Assembly: GCA_030642405.1 (NCBI GenBank)
Contig: DAOWNV010000192.1
Coordinates: 1 to 5,342 of the forward strand
Length of the DNA: 5,342 nt
DNA from: Desulfosarcina sp.
GTDB taxonomy: Bacteria > Desulfobacterota > Desulfobacteria > Desulfobacterales > Desulfosarcinaceae
Direction of reading: 5' to 3'
Positions 1 to 5,342 of this stretch are shown here, in pieces (the stretch's first letter is position 1; the number at the start of each line of letters is the position of its first letter). The notes beneath the pieces were generated by a model that saw nothing but the letters and a program-made list of their open reading frames with translations, was not told the DNA's origin and did no database searches. The translations under genes were made by a program, and so were the position numbers.

Positions 1-24
1 AGTTCATCGCAGGCATGACTGTTG

Positions 25-48
25 TATAGTATCAATCTCGACACTATA
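25..48 (-). promoter_or_regulatory. Riboswitch expression-platform hairpin (alternative to the closing stem)
   Basis: Read on the minus strand, TATAGTGTC (48-40) and GATACTATA (33-25) form a 9-bp stem with one G-U pair and a 6-nt loop, immediately after the conserved 3' end of the cobalamin aptamer. The left arm contains TAGTGTC (46-40), which is also the exact complement of GACACTA (208-202) at the 5' edge of the aptamer. The hairpin and the aptamer closing stem therefore cannot form together, as expected of a switching element. No U-tract follows, so it is more likely an antiterminator or anti-sequestor than a terminator. The final terminator or ribosome-site hairpin would lie beyond position 1. 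Confidence 0.6.
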
Positions 49-208
49 TAAGGCAGGTCTTCTGACTTTCGGATTGTTCTACTTGCCGCGCCTTCCCGGT
101 ACACTGTCTGTACTAGTGGCTCTTGCGACTTTCGTCCCCGAACACAGCGGCGGGACCGTACCCGATTTTAACGGGATTCCCTCTTAAGCCTTTCGGCACC
201 TTAGTGTC
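40..208 (-). promoter_or_regulatory. Cobalamin (B12) riboswitch aptamer
   Basis: On the minus strand the conserved cobalamin-riboswitch elements appear in order: GGTGCC (200-195), the GGCTTAAGAGGGAA block (190-177), GGTCCCGCCGCTGT (157-144, the B12-box region, with CCGCTG where CCACTG is most common), GCCACTAG (120-113), GGGAAGG (97-91) and AGTCAGAAGACCTGCC (67-52). Flanking GACACTA (208-202) and TAGTGTC (46-40) are perfectly complementary and can close the aptamer as P1. Such elements bind adenosyl- or other cobalamins in the nascent mRNA and usually repress B12 transport, B12 synthesis, cobalt uptake or B12-independent isozyme genes. It is transcribed leftwards, so its target gene starts beyond position 1 and is not the transporter to its right. 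The family assignment is strong; the bounds are approximate to a few bases. Confidence 0.95.
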
Positions 209-212
209 TTCT

Positions 213-240
213 CTTTTAGCAAATCGTAAGATAAAGTCAA
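213..240 (-). promoter_or_regulatory. Candidate sigma70-type promoter for the riboswitch transcript
   Basis: On the minus strand TTGACT (240-235) matches the -35 consensus at 5 of 6 positions. It is followed after 16 nt by TAAAAG (218-213), which matches the -10 consensus at 4 of 6. A start about 5-8 nt downstream would place the transcript's 5' end at or next to the closing stem of the cobalamin aptamer, a position that makes sense for a dedicated riboswitch promoter. It begins only 10 nt after the upstream permease stop codon, and no terminator separates them, so read-through from the metal-transport operon is also possible. Prediction by motif only. Confidence 0.45.
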
Positions 241-250
241 GGTTTTTCAT

Positions 251-1552
251 CTACATCGGGATTTTCCTGTTATGCGGATCGTAATCTGGATTTCCTGTAA
301 CCTGGCTCAGTTCTTCCTGAAGCTTCGTATCGGTGAAGTGTTCAAACTGATGGGCGTGGCGATGAACGTCGGTGTTGCAGTAACCCATTACATTGCACAG
401 ATAGGATTCCCATAATCGGTGGCTGCGGATCAAGCCCTTTCCTGCCTTTTTGCCTGATGGTGTCAAGGTGTAACCTCCATTTTGTCGCAAGATCAGTCCC
501 GTGCGCCTCAAGTTCCAGATCATCACCTTTACCGGTATATCCGTTTGAAGGGCATTTTGTATTTCAGGGACAGGTACTGGTGCTGCATTGGCTGGAGCCA
601 ACTCGTGATAGCGGTAAAGGAAACCGAGGATGTCGTCACCGACAATGCGAAGTCCCAACAGGAATTGATTGACCATTCGGCTGAACACGCCGTAACGAGG
701 AGAAAAGAGGAAAACCACTACAAAAAGTAGCCCTGCAATAAGAGCCATCATGCCTGCAGTGCTGGTATCCTGGAAACCGAACCAGGTCGGAATTGTGATT
801 GCTGAGAGGTGGCCTAAAAATGCGGATAGAACTGAAAAAACAACACTGATTATGAGCATCCAGCCCAAACGGTCCGTCATAAGATGAGCCGCAGCACCGG
901 GGACGATGAGCATGGCGATAACCAGAATGCTGCCTACGCTTTCGAAGGCGGCAATGGTTGTTGCCGCCACAAGGGTCATCAGAATGTAATGCAGAACGTT
1001 TGCGTTGAATCCCATGGTGGTGGCAAGGGCTGGGTCGAAGGAGGTGATCTTCAGCTCTTTAAAAAAGACGATCACAAAAGCCAGGTTCACCATGAGCATT
1101 AAACCGCTCGTAATAGCAGCCTGGGGGATTTCCTGGCCGAAAAGCTCAACCGTATCCAACGGTGTGAGCTCGATGGCTCCGTAAAGAACGCAGCTTGGGT
1201 CCAGGTCCACATGGTCGGCGGCTTGGCGGATGAGAATCAGCCCGATGGCGAATAAGGTTGTGAAAACTACCCCCATGGAGGCTCCGCGATCAAGTCCGCT
1301 AAGGCGGTCGATCCCCTGAATCATAAAGGTCGTTACCACCCCGACTATAATTGCCCCAACCAGCATGGGCAGGCTGTCTCGACTGCCGGTGATCAAAAAG
1401 GCAATGGCAAGACCAGGTAAAACAGCATGGCTGATGGCATCCCCCATCATGCTCATGCGCCTGAGCACCAGGTAGTTGCCCAGCAAAGCGCAGGCAGCTG
1501 CACTCAGTGCGCCTACAAGAACAATCCATGTATCGATGAAGGTCCATTCCAT
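251..1552 (-). CDS. troD: Metal ABC transporter permease (TroD/ZnuB-like, ABC-3 family) with C-terminal DtxR-like domain
   Basis: Predicted inner-membrane subunit (433 aa) that pairs with the other permease to form the channel of a Zn/Mn-type importer. Residues about 8-285 are the ABC-3 membrane domain, with several hydrophobic segments and the family motif GDAISHAVLPGLA (residues 37-49). Residues about 303-433 form a cytoplasmic extension resembling DtxR/MntR regulators: a winged-helix-like stretch to about 368, then SHRLWESYL and VHRHAHQFEH, ending with a DPHNRKIP tail like the NPIP end of DtxR proteins. By eye alignment, H378, E382 and H397 match the DtxR ancillary site (H79, E83, H98), and H401, E404 and H405 match C102, E105 and H106 of the primary site; D307 may match MntR D8. 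The ATG has a strong AAGGAG site (1563-1558), 5 nt upstream. It lies 13 nt after the preceding permease gene and is the last gene of the operon. Ordinary family members lack the extension. The symbol is by family; Zn versus Mn is not settled. Confidence 0.9.
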   Translation of the reverse strand: MEWTFIDTWIVLVGALSAAACALLGNYLVLRRMSMMGDAISHAVLPGLAIAFLITGSRDSLPMLVGAIIVGVVTTFMIQGIDRLSGLDRGASMGVVFTTLFAIGLILIRQAADHVDLDPSCVLYGAIELTPLDTVELFGQEIPQAAITSGLMLMVNLAFVIVFFKELKITSFDPALATTMGFNANVLHYILMTLVAATTIAAFESVGSILVIAMLIVPGAAAHLMTDRLGWMLIISVVFSVLSAFLGHLSAITIPTWFGFQDTSTAGMMALIAGLLFVVVFLFSPRYGVFSRMVNQFLLGLRIVGDDILGFLYRYHELAPANAAPVPVPEIQNALQTDIPVKVMIWNLRRTGLILRQNGGYTLTPSGKKAGKGLIRSHRLWESYLCNVMGYCNTDVHRHAHQFEHFTDTKLQEELSQVTGNPDYDPHNRKIPM

Positions 1553-1565
1553 AACAACTCCTTGT

Positions 1566-3047
1566 TCACCGAGTCATTTTTGGTGTTCGATGGCCGTCGG
1601 CTCCCGTGAACGAGATGGTGTGCGGGCTGCTTAATAATTTTTCTTTTGTTTCTGCTTCCAGTTTTTCTTCCAATTGACGAATCAGCTCGGGCTCCAGAAC
1701 ATGTTCGATGCGGTCCGCACTCAGGTCGACTATTCCCGGGGCTACATCCGCGTGGGTGATCAGGTAAGTTTCCCACAATCGGTGCCGACGGACCACCTCA
1801 AATGCCGCCAAACGGCCGGATTTGCTGAGATTGACCCGATTTTCGGAATAAACATTGATGGTTTTTTGACGGTGCAGCCGGCGAATTGTTTTTTTCAGGG
1901 CCGATTGTGTCCATGACCGGCGGTGCTTTAATGCGCTTATTTCAATGCCGGGTGTGCCTTCATTGGGATTGGTTTCCGACCACTCAAAAAGATCCCGCAG
2001 CAGATTTTCATCCATTATTTTTCGCCCAAGGCGCAAACGGTCCATTCCAATGTGAAGCAATCCCCGGGCAGAACCGAAAACCATGCTGAAAATAAAAAAA
2101 AGAGAAGCGGTCAGGACAATTACGGCGCCTGCCGGCAGATTGGCCATCAGGGCGGAAACACCCGATCCGACGAAGCCGCTCAAGGCACCAAAGGCTCCGG
2201 ATAACCATAGCATGTTTCGCAGGCGGAAGGTCCAGAATCGTGCAGAGGCTGCAGGAATGATTAACAGCGCAACCACTAGGATCAACCCCACGGCCTGCAG
2301 GCCAATGACCGTCACCAGGATCACCAGGGCCATCATGAGAAAGTCGAGCCTGGCAACTGGCCATCCCTGGGTCATGCCATAATCGGCGTCAAAGCAAACC
2401 ATGGAGAACTCCTTAAAAAAAAGAATGCAGGCAATGGCGGCTACCAGAGCTGTTCCGGCAATGAGAAGGGCGTCGGAAAATAGCATCGATGCGGTTTTGC
2501 CATAGATAAAGGATGAGAGACCTGCAGCGTTTCCCGCATCCATTCTTGTGGCCATTCCCATCAGAGCAACTCCCAAGCCGAAATAAACGCTAAGGACGAT
2601 ACCCAGCGCTGCATCATCCTTAAGACGTGAAAATCGTTGAATAGCCAGTACGGAAAGCGTTCCGAGGACTGAGAAGATGGCGGCTCCGATGATAAGTGGC
2701 AGGAGTTGCTTGCCGTCTCCCGAGACAAGGGTCATGAGAATAAATGCCAGTGCGATTCCGGGAAGGGTAGCGTGGCTCAGTGTGTCACTGAGCAAGGCGC
2801 GTTTTCTCAAAACAAGAAACGTACCGATAAGGCCTGCTGCAAGACCGAGAAGTGTGGTTCCCGTAACAACAACCCGTGTGTTGTAGTCTTGAAACATGAA
2901 GACACGGACCAGATCGGACCGGAGGCTGTCAGTTGCTAAATTGCCGGCCGAGACGGCCGGCGAGAAAGATGTACCGATCAAAACGGTTGCTACGATAATT
3001 AAAATCGACAAAAGATTTCTATGAATAAATTTTGCTCGATTTCTCAT
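1566..3047 (-). CDS. troC: Metal ABC transporter permease (TroC-like, ABC-3 family) with N-terminal extension and C-terminal DtxR-like domain
   Basis: Predicted inner-membrane permease (493 aa), partner of the following permease. Residues about 1-45 form an extra N-terminal segment with a hydrophobic stretch (11-29) ending in a signal-peptidase-like AVSAG. The ABC-3 domain follows (about 55-326), opening with the TroC-typical DYNTRVV and containing LSDTLSHATLPGIALAF (residues 86-102). Residues about 340-493 are cytoplasmic and DtxR/MntR/TroR-like: a winged-helix-like part (about 345-412), then RRHRLWETYL and VDLSADRIEHVLE. By eye alignment, H422 and E426 match DtxR H79 and E83, E448 and H449 match E105 and H106, but D441 and D445 replace H98 and C102, and the helix-1 ligand position carries Asn. 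It starts 5 nt after the ATPase stop. The only Shine-Dalgarno-like sequence, AAGG (3053-3050), overlaps that stop and sits just 2 nt from the ATG, so translation is probably coupled. The length (usually under 300 aa for simple permeases) is explained by both extensions. Confidence 0.9.
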   Translation of the reverse strand: MRNRAKFIHRNLLSILIIVATVLIGTSFSPAVSAGNLATDSLRSDLVRVFMFQDYNTRVVVTGTTLLGLAAGLIGTFLVLRKRALLSDTLSHATLPGIALAFILMTLVSGDGKQLLPLIIGAAIFSVLGTLSVLAIQRFSRLKDDAALGIVLSVYFGLGVALMGMATRMDAGNAAGLSSFIYGKTASMLFSDALLIAGTALVAAIACILFFKEFSMVCFDADYGMTQGWPVARLDFLMMALVILVTVIGLQAVGLILVVALLIIPAASARFWTFRLRNMLWLSGAFGALSGFVGSGVSALMANLPAGAVIVLTASLFFIFSMVFGSARGLLHIGMDRLRLGRKIMDENLLRDLFEWSETNPNEGTPGIEISALKHRRSWTQSALKKTIRRLHRQKTINVYSENRVNLSKSGRLAAFEVVRRHRLWETYLITHADVAPGIVDLSADRIEHVLEPELIRQLEEKLEAETKEKLLSSPHTISFTGADGHRTPKMTR

Positions 3048-3052
3048 TGCCT

Positions 3053-3877
3053 TTAGTCCGTATTCGATGGAAATTGTGGCGTTTTTGCATATTCGTTTAA
3101 TGCATGGGTGAGCAGGGTCAGGCGGCCACCATAGGTTTTTTTCAGGTTCTCTTCGTTAAAAACCGTTTCGACAGGACCTGCATCTACCAACCGCATGTTG
3201 AGAAGAACCACATGATCAAAATACGTGGGTACGGTTTGCAGGTCGTGGTGTACCACCACACAGGTTTTACCGACGGATTTCAATTCTTTGAGCAGCGAGA
3301 TGATCGCCCTTTCCGTTGCCGCATCAACACCCGCAAAAGGTTCATCCATGAAATAGAGGCGTGCGTCCTGGGCCAGGGCCCGGGCAAGAAATACCCGTTG
3401 CTGCTGACCACCGGACAATTGGCTGATCTGACGGTATGCATAATTGGCCATGCCCACTTTCTCCAATGAATCCAGTGCTTTTTTTCGGTGGTTTTTATTC
3501 ACAGGGCGGAACCATCCGATTTGTCGATACAGGCCCATGGCTACCACATCCAGGGCATTGACAGGAAAGTCCCAGTCAACGCTCTCCCGCTGTGGCACGT
3601 ATCCCACCAAGTGCCGTTGCGATTCGTATGATTTGCCGTAAATGGATATTGCACCGGATGCCCTGGGTACCAATCCTAGAACCGATTTGATGAAGGTGCT
3701 TTTTCCGGCTCCGTTGGGGCCTACCACGGCGATGAGTTGACCTTCCGGTAGCGTCAGGTCGATATCCCAAAGAACCGGTTTGCGGTGGTAGGCTACGGTA
3801 AGGTCTTTCACACATAAGGGAGCCTGGGCTTGTGTGTAGTTTTTTTTTGAACCTGCTGTTTTTCGTGTATGGGCCAT
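3053..3877 (-). CDS. troB: Metal ABC transporter ATP-binding protein (TroB/ZnuC/MntB-like)
   Basis: Cytoplasmic ATPase (274 aa) that should power the two adjacent permeases. The motifs are all present: Walker A GPNGAGKST (53-61), Q-loop Gln96 within YVPQRESVDWDFPV (93-106, a signature typical of Zn/Mn-type ATPases), ABC signature LSGGQ (154-158), Walker B LYFMDEP (174-180) with catalytic Glu179, D-loop following it, and switch His211 in HHDL. Nothing essential is missing. The ATG is supported by GGAG with a 5-nt spacing. Residues 1-20 are basic and polar and precede the conserved domain; they contain a run of nine A bases on the coding strand (3848-3840), a possible slippage or sequencing-error site. 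The gene lies 98 nt after the binding-protein gene and 5 nt before the first permease. The symbol follows the TroABCD type; ZnuC or MntB would be equally fair names. Confidence 0.93.
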   Translation of the reverse strand: MAHTRKTAGSKKNYTQAQAPLCVKDLTVAYHRKPVLWDIDLTLPEGQLIAVVGPNGAGKSTFIKSVLGLVPRASGAISIYGKSYESQRHLVGYVPQRESVDWDFPVNALDVVAMGLYRQIGWFRPVNKNHRKKALDSLEKVGMANYAYRQISQLSGGQQQRVFLARALAQDARLYFMDEPFAGVDAATERAIISLLKELKSVGKTCVVVHHDLQTVPTYFDHVVLLNMRLVDAGPVETVFNEENLKKTYGGRLTLLTHALNEYAKTPQFPSNTD

Positions 3878-3891
3878 TTCTGCTCCATATT

Positions 3892-3923
3892 TTCAAGTGT
3901 TCAAGAGTTCGAGGGGTCAAGTG
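3892..3923. repeat. Degenerate 8-bp tandem repeat, four units
   Basis: On the plus strand, four adjacent octamers occur between the binding-protein and ATPase genes: TTCAAGTG (3892-3899), TTCAAGAG (3900-3907), TTCGAGGG (3908-3915) and GTCAAGTG (3916-3923). Neighbouring copies differ at one to three positions. The array ends close upstream of the ATPase Shine-Dalgarno site. Also in this 98-nt gap, an inverted TTGAA copy lies near 3964-3968, so a weak long-range hairpin is possible. I see no convincing promoter or terminator in the gap. The function is unknown: decayed minisatellite, mRNA spacer or binding-site array are all open. Confidence 0.6.
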
Positions 3924-3975
3924 ATGAATTACTTTTTTTTCCACATGGTTTTCATCCGCACGCTTGAATCCAATT

Positions 3976-4989
3976 TCATTTTTTTTCTCTCAATGTTTCC
4001 CTATAAAGCTTCCCCTGCATCCCCTTGGCCGGTGCACTGCCACCCAGGGCTCGGGTGATAATGGTGACATTGTGGTCGATCATTCCTTCGTAAGTACCCT
4101 CGTAAGTGCCAACCGGTCCCATGGCATCGGAAAACAACTCTCCACCGATTTTCACCAGGTGACCCCGGGAAGCCGCTCCTTCGATCAGTGCTTTAACGTT
4201 TTTATCGGATACGCTGGACTCTACGAAAACGGCAGGGATGCTGCGTTTTAGCAGCAGATCCACCAACCTGTTAATGTCCTTCAGCCCTGCTTCTGATTCG
4301 GTGGAAAGGCCTTGGATTCCCATCACTTCAATTCCGTACGCTCTGCTCATATAATTGAAGGCATCATGGGCTGTGACCAGAACGCGTTGATTATCGGGAA
4401 TTGATCGGATCGATGTTTTCGCGTATTCGTCTAACCGTTGGAGGCGGTTTTTATACCCGGATGCTTGCTTTTCATACAAATTGGAATGTGCCGGGTCGAA
4501 GGACGACATGGCGTTGGTTACCACCGCAATCGCTTTGATCCACCCCTGAACATCCATCCACACATGGGGATCGTGATGATTTGTAGTTTGATCATGGATC
4601 AAGTAATCCGCTTTCAAGAGTTCCGTGACAGCATATACCGGCCTTTTACTGGAAACCTTGACTAAAATAGCAGCCATCTGACCTTCGAGCAGCAAACCTG
4701 AGTAAAAGATAATATCCGATTTCAGCAGGACAGCGACATCACTGCGGGTCGGGCTGTAAACATGGGGATCTACACCGGATCCGATGATATTGGTTACAGC
4801 GGCTTTCTCGCCTGTCACTTCACGAACGATATCAGCTACCATTCCCACTGTGGCACCAACTTTAATGGGATAGCTGCCCTTGAATTCTTTTGAAAATCCT
4901 GTGGATGAGGTAGGGACAATGAGAAATATTGAAATAAAAAAAGATAGCCAACACAATCGTCCGACACCCTTGGGCTCTATTGATTTCAT
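3976..4989 (-). CDS. troA: Metal ABC transporter substrate-binding protein (TroA/ZnuA-like, cluster A-I)
   Basis: Periplasmic protein (337 aa) that captures a divalent metal and delivers it to the adjacent permeases. The N-terminus has a basic start and a hydrophobic stretch (about 12-27) consistent with a Sec signal; no lipobox Cys is present, so it is probably soluble in the periplasm. Four predicted metal ligands are readable: H76 in VDPHVYSP, H142 in HHDPHVWMD, H208 in TAHDAFNYM and D288 in GGELFSDAMG. Their spacing is nearly identical to Treponema pallidum TroA (H68, H133, H199, D279). A His at the third site favours the TroA/ZnuA type (Zn, also Mn in TroA) over PsaA/MntC, which have Glu. 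The long His-rich loop of many ZnuA proteins is reduced to a short HDQTTNHHD stretch. The ATG has AGGA about 10 nt upstream. It is the first gene of the transporter block, behind a 97-nt gap with promoter-like sequence. Confidence 0.93.
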   Translation of the reverse strand: MKSIEPKGVGRLCWLSFFISIFLIVPTSSTGFSKEFKGSYPIKVGATVGMVADIVREVTGEKAAVTNIIGSGVDPHVYSPTRSDVAVLLKSDIIFYSGLLLEGQMAAILVKVSSKRPVYAVTELLKADYLIHDQTTNHHDPHVWMDVQGWIKAIAVVTNAMSSFDPAHSNLYEKQASGYKNRLQRLDEYAKTSIRSIPDNQRVLVTAHDAFNYMSRAYGIEVMGIQGLSTESEAGLKDINRLVDLLLKRSIPAVFVESSVSDKNVKALIEGAASRGHLVKIGGELFSDAMGPVGTYEGTYEGMIDHNVTIITRALGGSAPAKGMQGKLYRETLREKK

Positions 4990-5006
4990 ATCTGATTATT
5001 CCTATG

Positions 5007-5016
5007 AACGTTCGTT
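5007..5016. promoter_or_regulatory. Palindromic candidate operator upstream of the binding-protein gene
   Basis: AACGTTCGTT (plus strand) is an AACG/CGTT inverted repeat with a 2-bp centre. It overlaps the perfect 8-bp palindrome GAACGTTC (5006-5013). On the minus strand the surroundings read AAACATAACGAACGTTCATAG, whose left side resembles the AAACATA half-site of MntR boxes while the right side does not match well. It falls near the transcription start predicted from the candidate promoter just upstream, a usual place for a repressor of a metal-uptake operon. The regulator cannot be named from this window. Confidence 0.3.
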
Positions 5017-5018
5017 AT

Positions 5019-5046
5019 GTTTTAGGGTGAGACAGGTGTCTGTCAG
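5019..5046 (-). promoter_or_regulatory. Candidate promoter of the metal-transport operon
   Basis: On the minus strand CTGACA (5046-5041) matches the -35 consensus at 5 of 6 positions and TAAAAC (5024-5019) matches the -10 consensus at 4 of 6, with a 16-nt spacer. The spacer and the end of the -35 box contain the near-palindrome AGACAGGTGTCT (5030-5041). The site lies in the 97-nt gap between the upstream ATPase gene and the binding-protein gene, where no intrinsic terminator is seen, so the operon may be transcribed both from here and by read-through. Motif-based only. Confidence 0.35.
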
Positions 5047-5090
5047 TGGTTTTGAGGTGATCTTCCAGTTTTTCTGATTGCATAGAAGAA

Positions 5091-5342
5091 CTACTTGATC
5101 AAATTGATCCTCGGCCAATCCCCAACCGGACTGCGATCCACCAGAAGACCGCAGCCATAAGCTTTTTCAAGGGTTTTCTCTTCGATGACTTTTTCCGGCG
5201 GGCCGCATACCGCCAAACGACCATCAACTAGCAGCAACAACCTGTCAGCATACATGGCTGCCAGGTTAAGATCATGGGATACCATAACGATCGTGGTGCC
5301 GCGGTCCCTTTTTAAAAGGTTCATCAACCCCATGATGCTGAT
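5091..5342 (-). CDS. ABC transporter ATP-binding protein, FecE/BtuD/HmuV type, C-terminal part only
   Basis: The reading frame runs off the right edge, so only the last 83 codons are present; an internal ATG at 5333-5331 is not a credible start because the frame is open upstream and the preserved part is the end of a nucleotide-binding domain. VMVSHDLNLAAMYADRLLLL contains the switch His (residue 23 of the fragment), followed by a DGRLAVCGPPEKVI stretch and a C-terminus with VDRSPVGDWPRI. This pattern is typical of ATPases of the iron-siderophore/haem/cobalamin importer group. Walker A, signature and Walker B lie outside the window. With a B12 riboswitch at the other end of the window, a BtuD-like role in cobalamin import is plausible, but haem or siderophore import cannot be excluded. 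It is on the same strand as the metal transporter, 101 nt before its first start codon. Confidence 0.88.
   Translation of the reverse strand: MSIMGLMNLLKRDRGTTIVMVSHDLNLAAMYADRLLLLVDGRLAVCGPPEKVIEEKTLEKAYGCGLLVDRSPVGDWPRINLIK

Noticed and set aside
113..250. Small minus-strand ORF of 45 codons starting ATG at 250, directly after the last permease stop codon
   Set aside because: It lies almost wholly within the cobalamin riboswitch, has no Shine-Dalgarno sequence of note, and its sequence is explained by RNA conservation.
457..1102. Plus-strand open frames of 70-80 codons opposite the second permease
   Set aside because: They lie opposite a clearly recognisable membrane protein gene, lack family features, and look like antisense shadows.
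2008..2364. Minus-strand 118-codon frame within the first permease gene
   Set aside because: It is an out-of-frame reading of the ABC-3 domain; the permease frame has the recognisable motifs.
3576..3944. Minus-strand 122-codon frame overlapping the ATPase start, beginning at a GTG
   Set aside because: It overlaps the ATPase Walker A region in another frame, has no homology visible to me, and crosses the octamer repeat. The ATPase start at 3877 has a good ribosome site.
3916..3944. Possible promoter TTGACC upstream of the ATPase gene
   Set aside because: The -35-like hexamer falls at the edge of the octamer repeat and has no acceptable -10 element at 16-18 nt.
5047..5090. Possible terminator after the FecE/BtuD-type ATPase gene (TCTTC and GAAGA arms on the minus strand)
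   Set aside because: The stem is short with a long loop and has no U-tract, so it does not meet the pattern of an intrinsic terminator.

Overview
The window holds one leftward (minus-strand) block of genes with no supported plus-strand gene. Read in the direction of transcription, from position 5342 to 1, it contains: the 3' end of an ATPase gene of the FecE/BtuD/HmuV type (iron-siderophore, haem or cobalamin uptake); a 97-nt gap with promoter-like and palindromic sequence; a complete four-gene metal ABC transporter of the TroABCD/ZnuABC/MntABC class (periplasmic binding protein, ATPase, two permeases); and a cobalamin (B12) riboswitch whose target gene lies beyond position 1.

The binding protein has the His-His-His-Asp ligand set of TroA/ZnuA proteins rather than the His-His-Glu-Asp set of PsaA/MntC, so zinc and/or manganese is the likely substrate class. 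The ATPase has all the standard nucleotide-binding motifs. The last three genes are closely packed (5 and 13 nt apart). The binding-protein gene is separated from the ATPase gene by 98 nt containing a degenerate 8-bp tandem repeat.

The most interesting feature is that both permeases continue past the ABC-3 membrane domain into a cytoplasmic C-terminal domain resembling the DtxR/MntR/TroR metalloregulators: a winged-helix-like part followed by the metal-binding and dimerisation part. No free-standing regulator is visible in the window. The two domains keep different subsets of the expected metal ligands, suggesting a built-in and asymmetric metal sensor. The function is inferred; the resemblance is visible in the sequence.

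The riboswitch is well preserved. The 3' strand of its closing stem can also pair with sequence just downstream, giving a mutually exclusive hairpin that looks like the switching element. A plausible promoter for it starts just after the last permease stop codon.

The organism is a Gram-negative-type bacterium (exported binding protein without a lipobox). Protein style and the combination of B12 and metal uptake genes suggest an anaerobic Desulfobacterota-like lineage, but this is an impression rather than a demonstrated placement. There is no gene-free stretch over 300 nt, and I saw no tRNA, rRNA, CRISPR array, insertion sequence or convincing intrinsic terminator.
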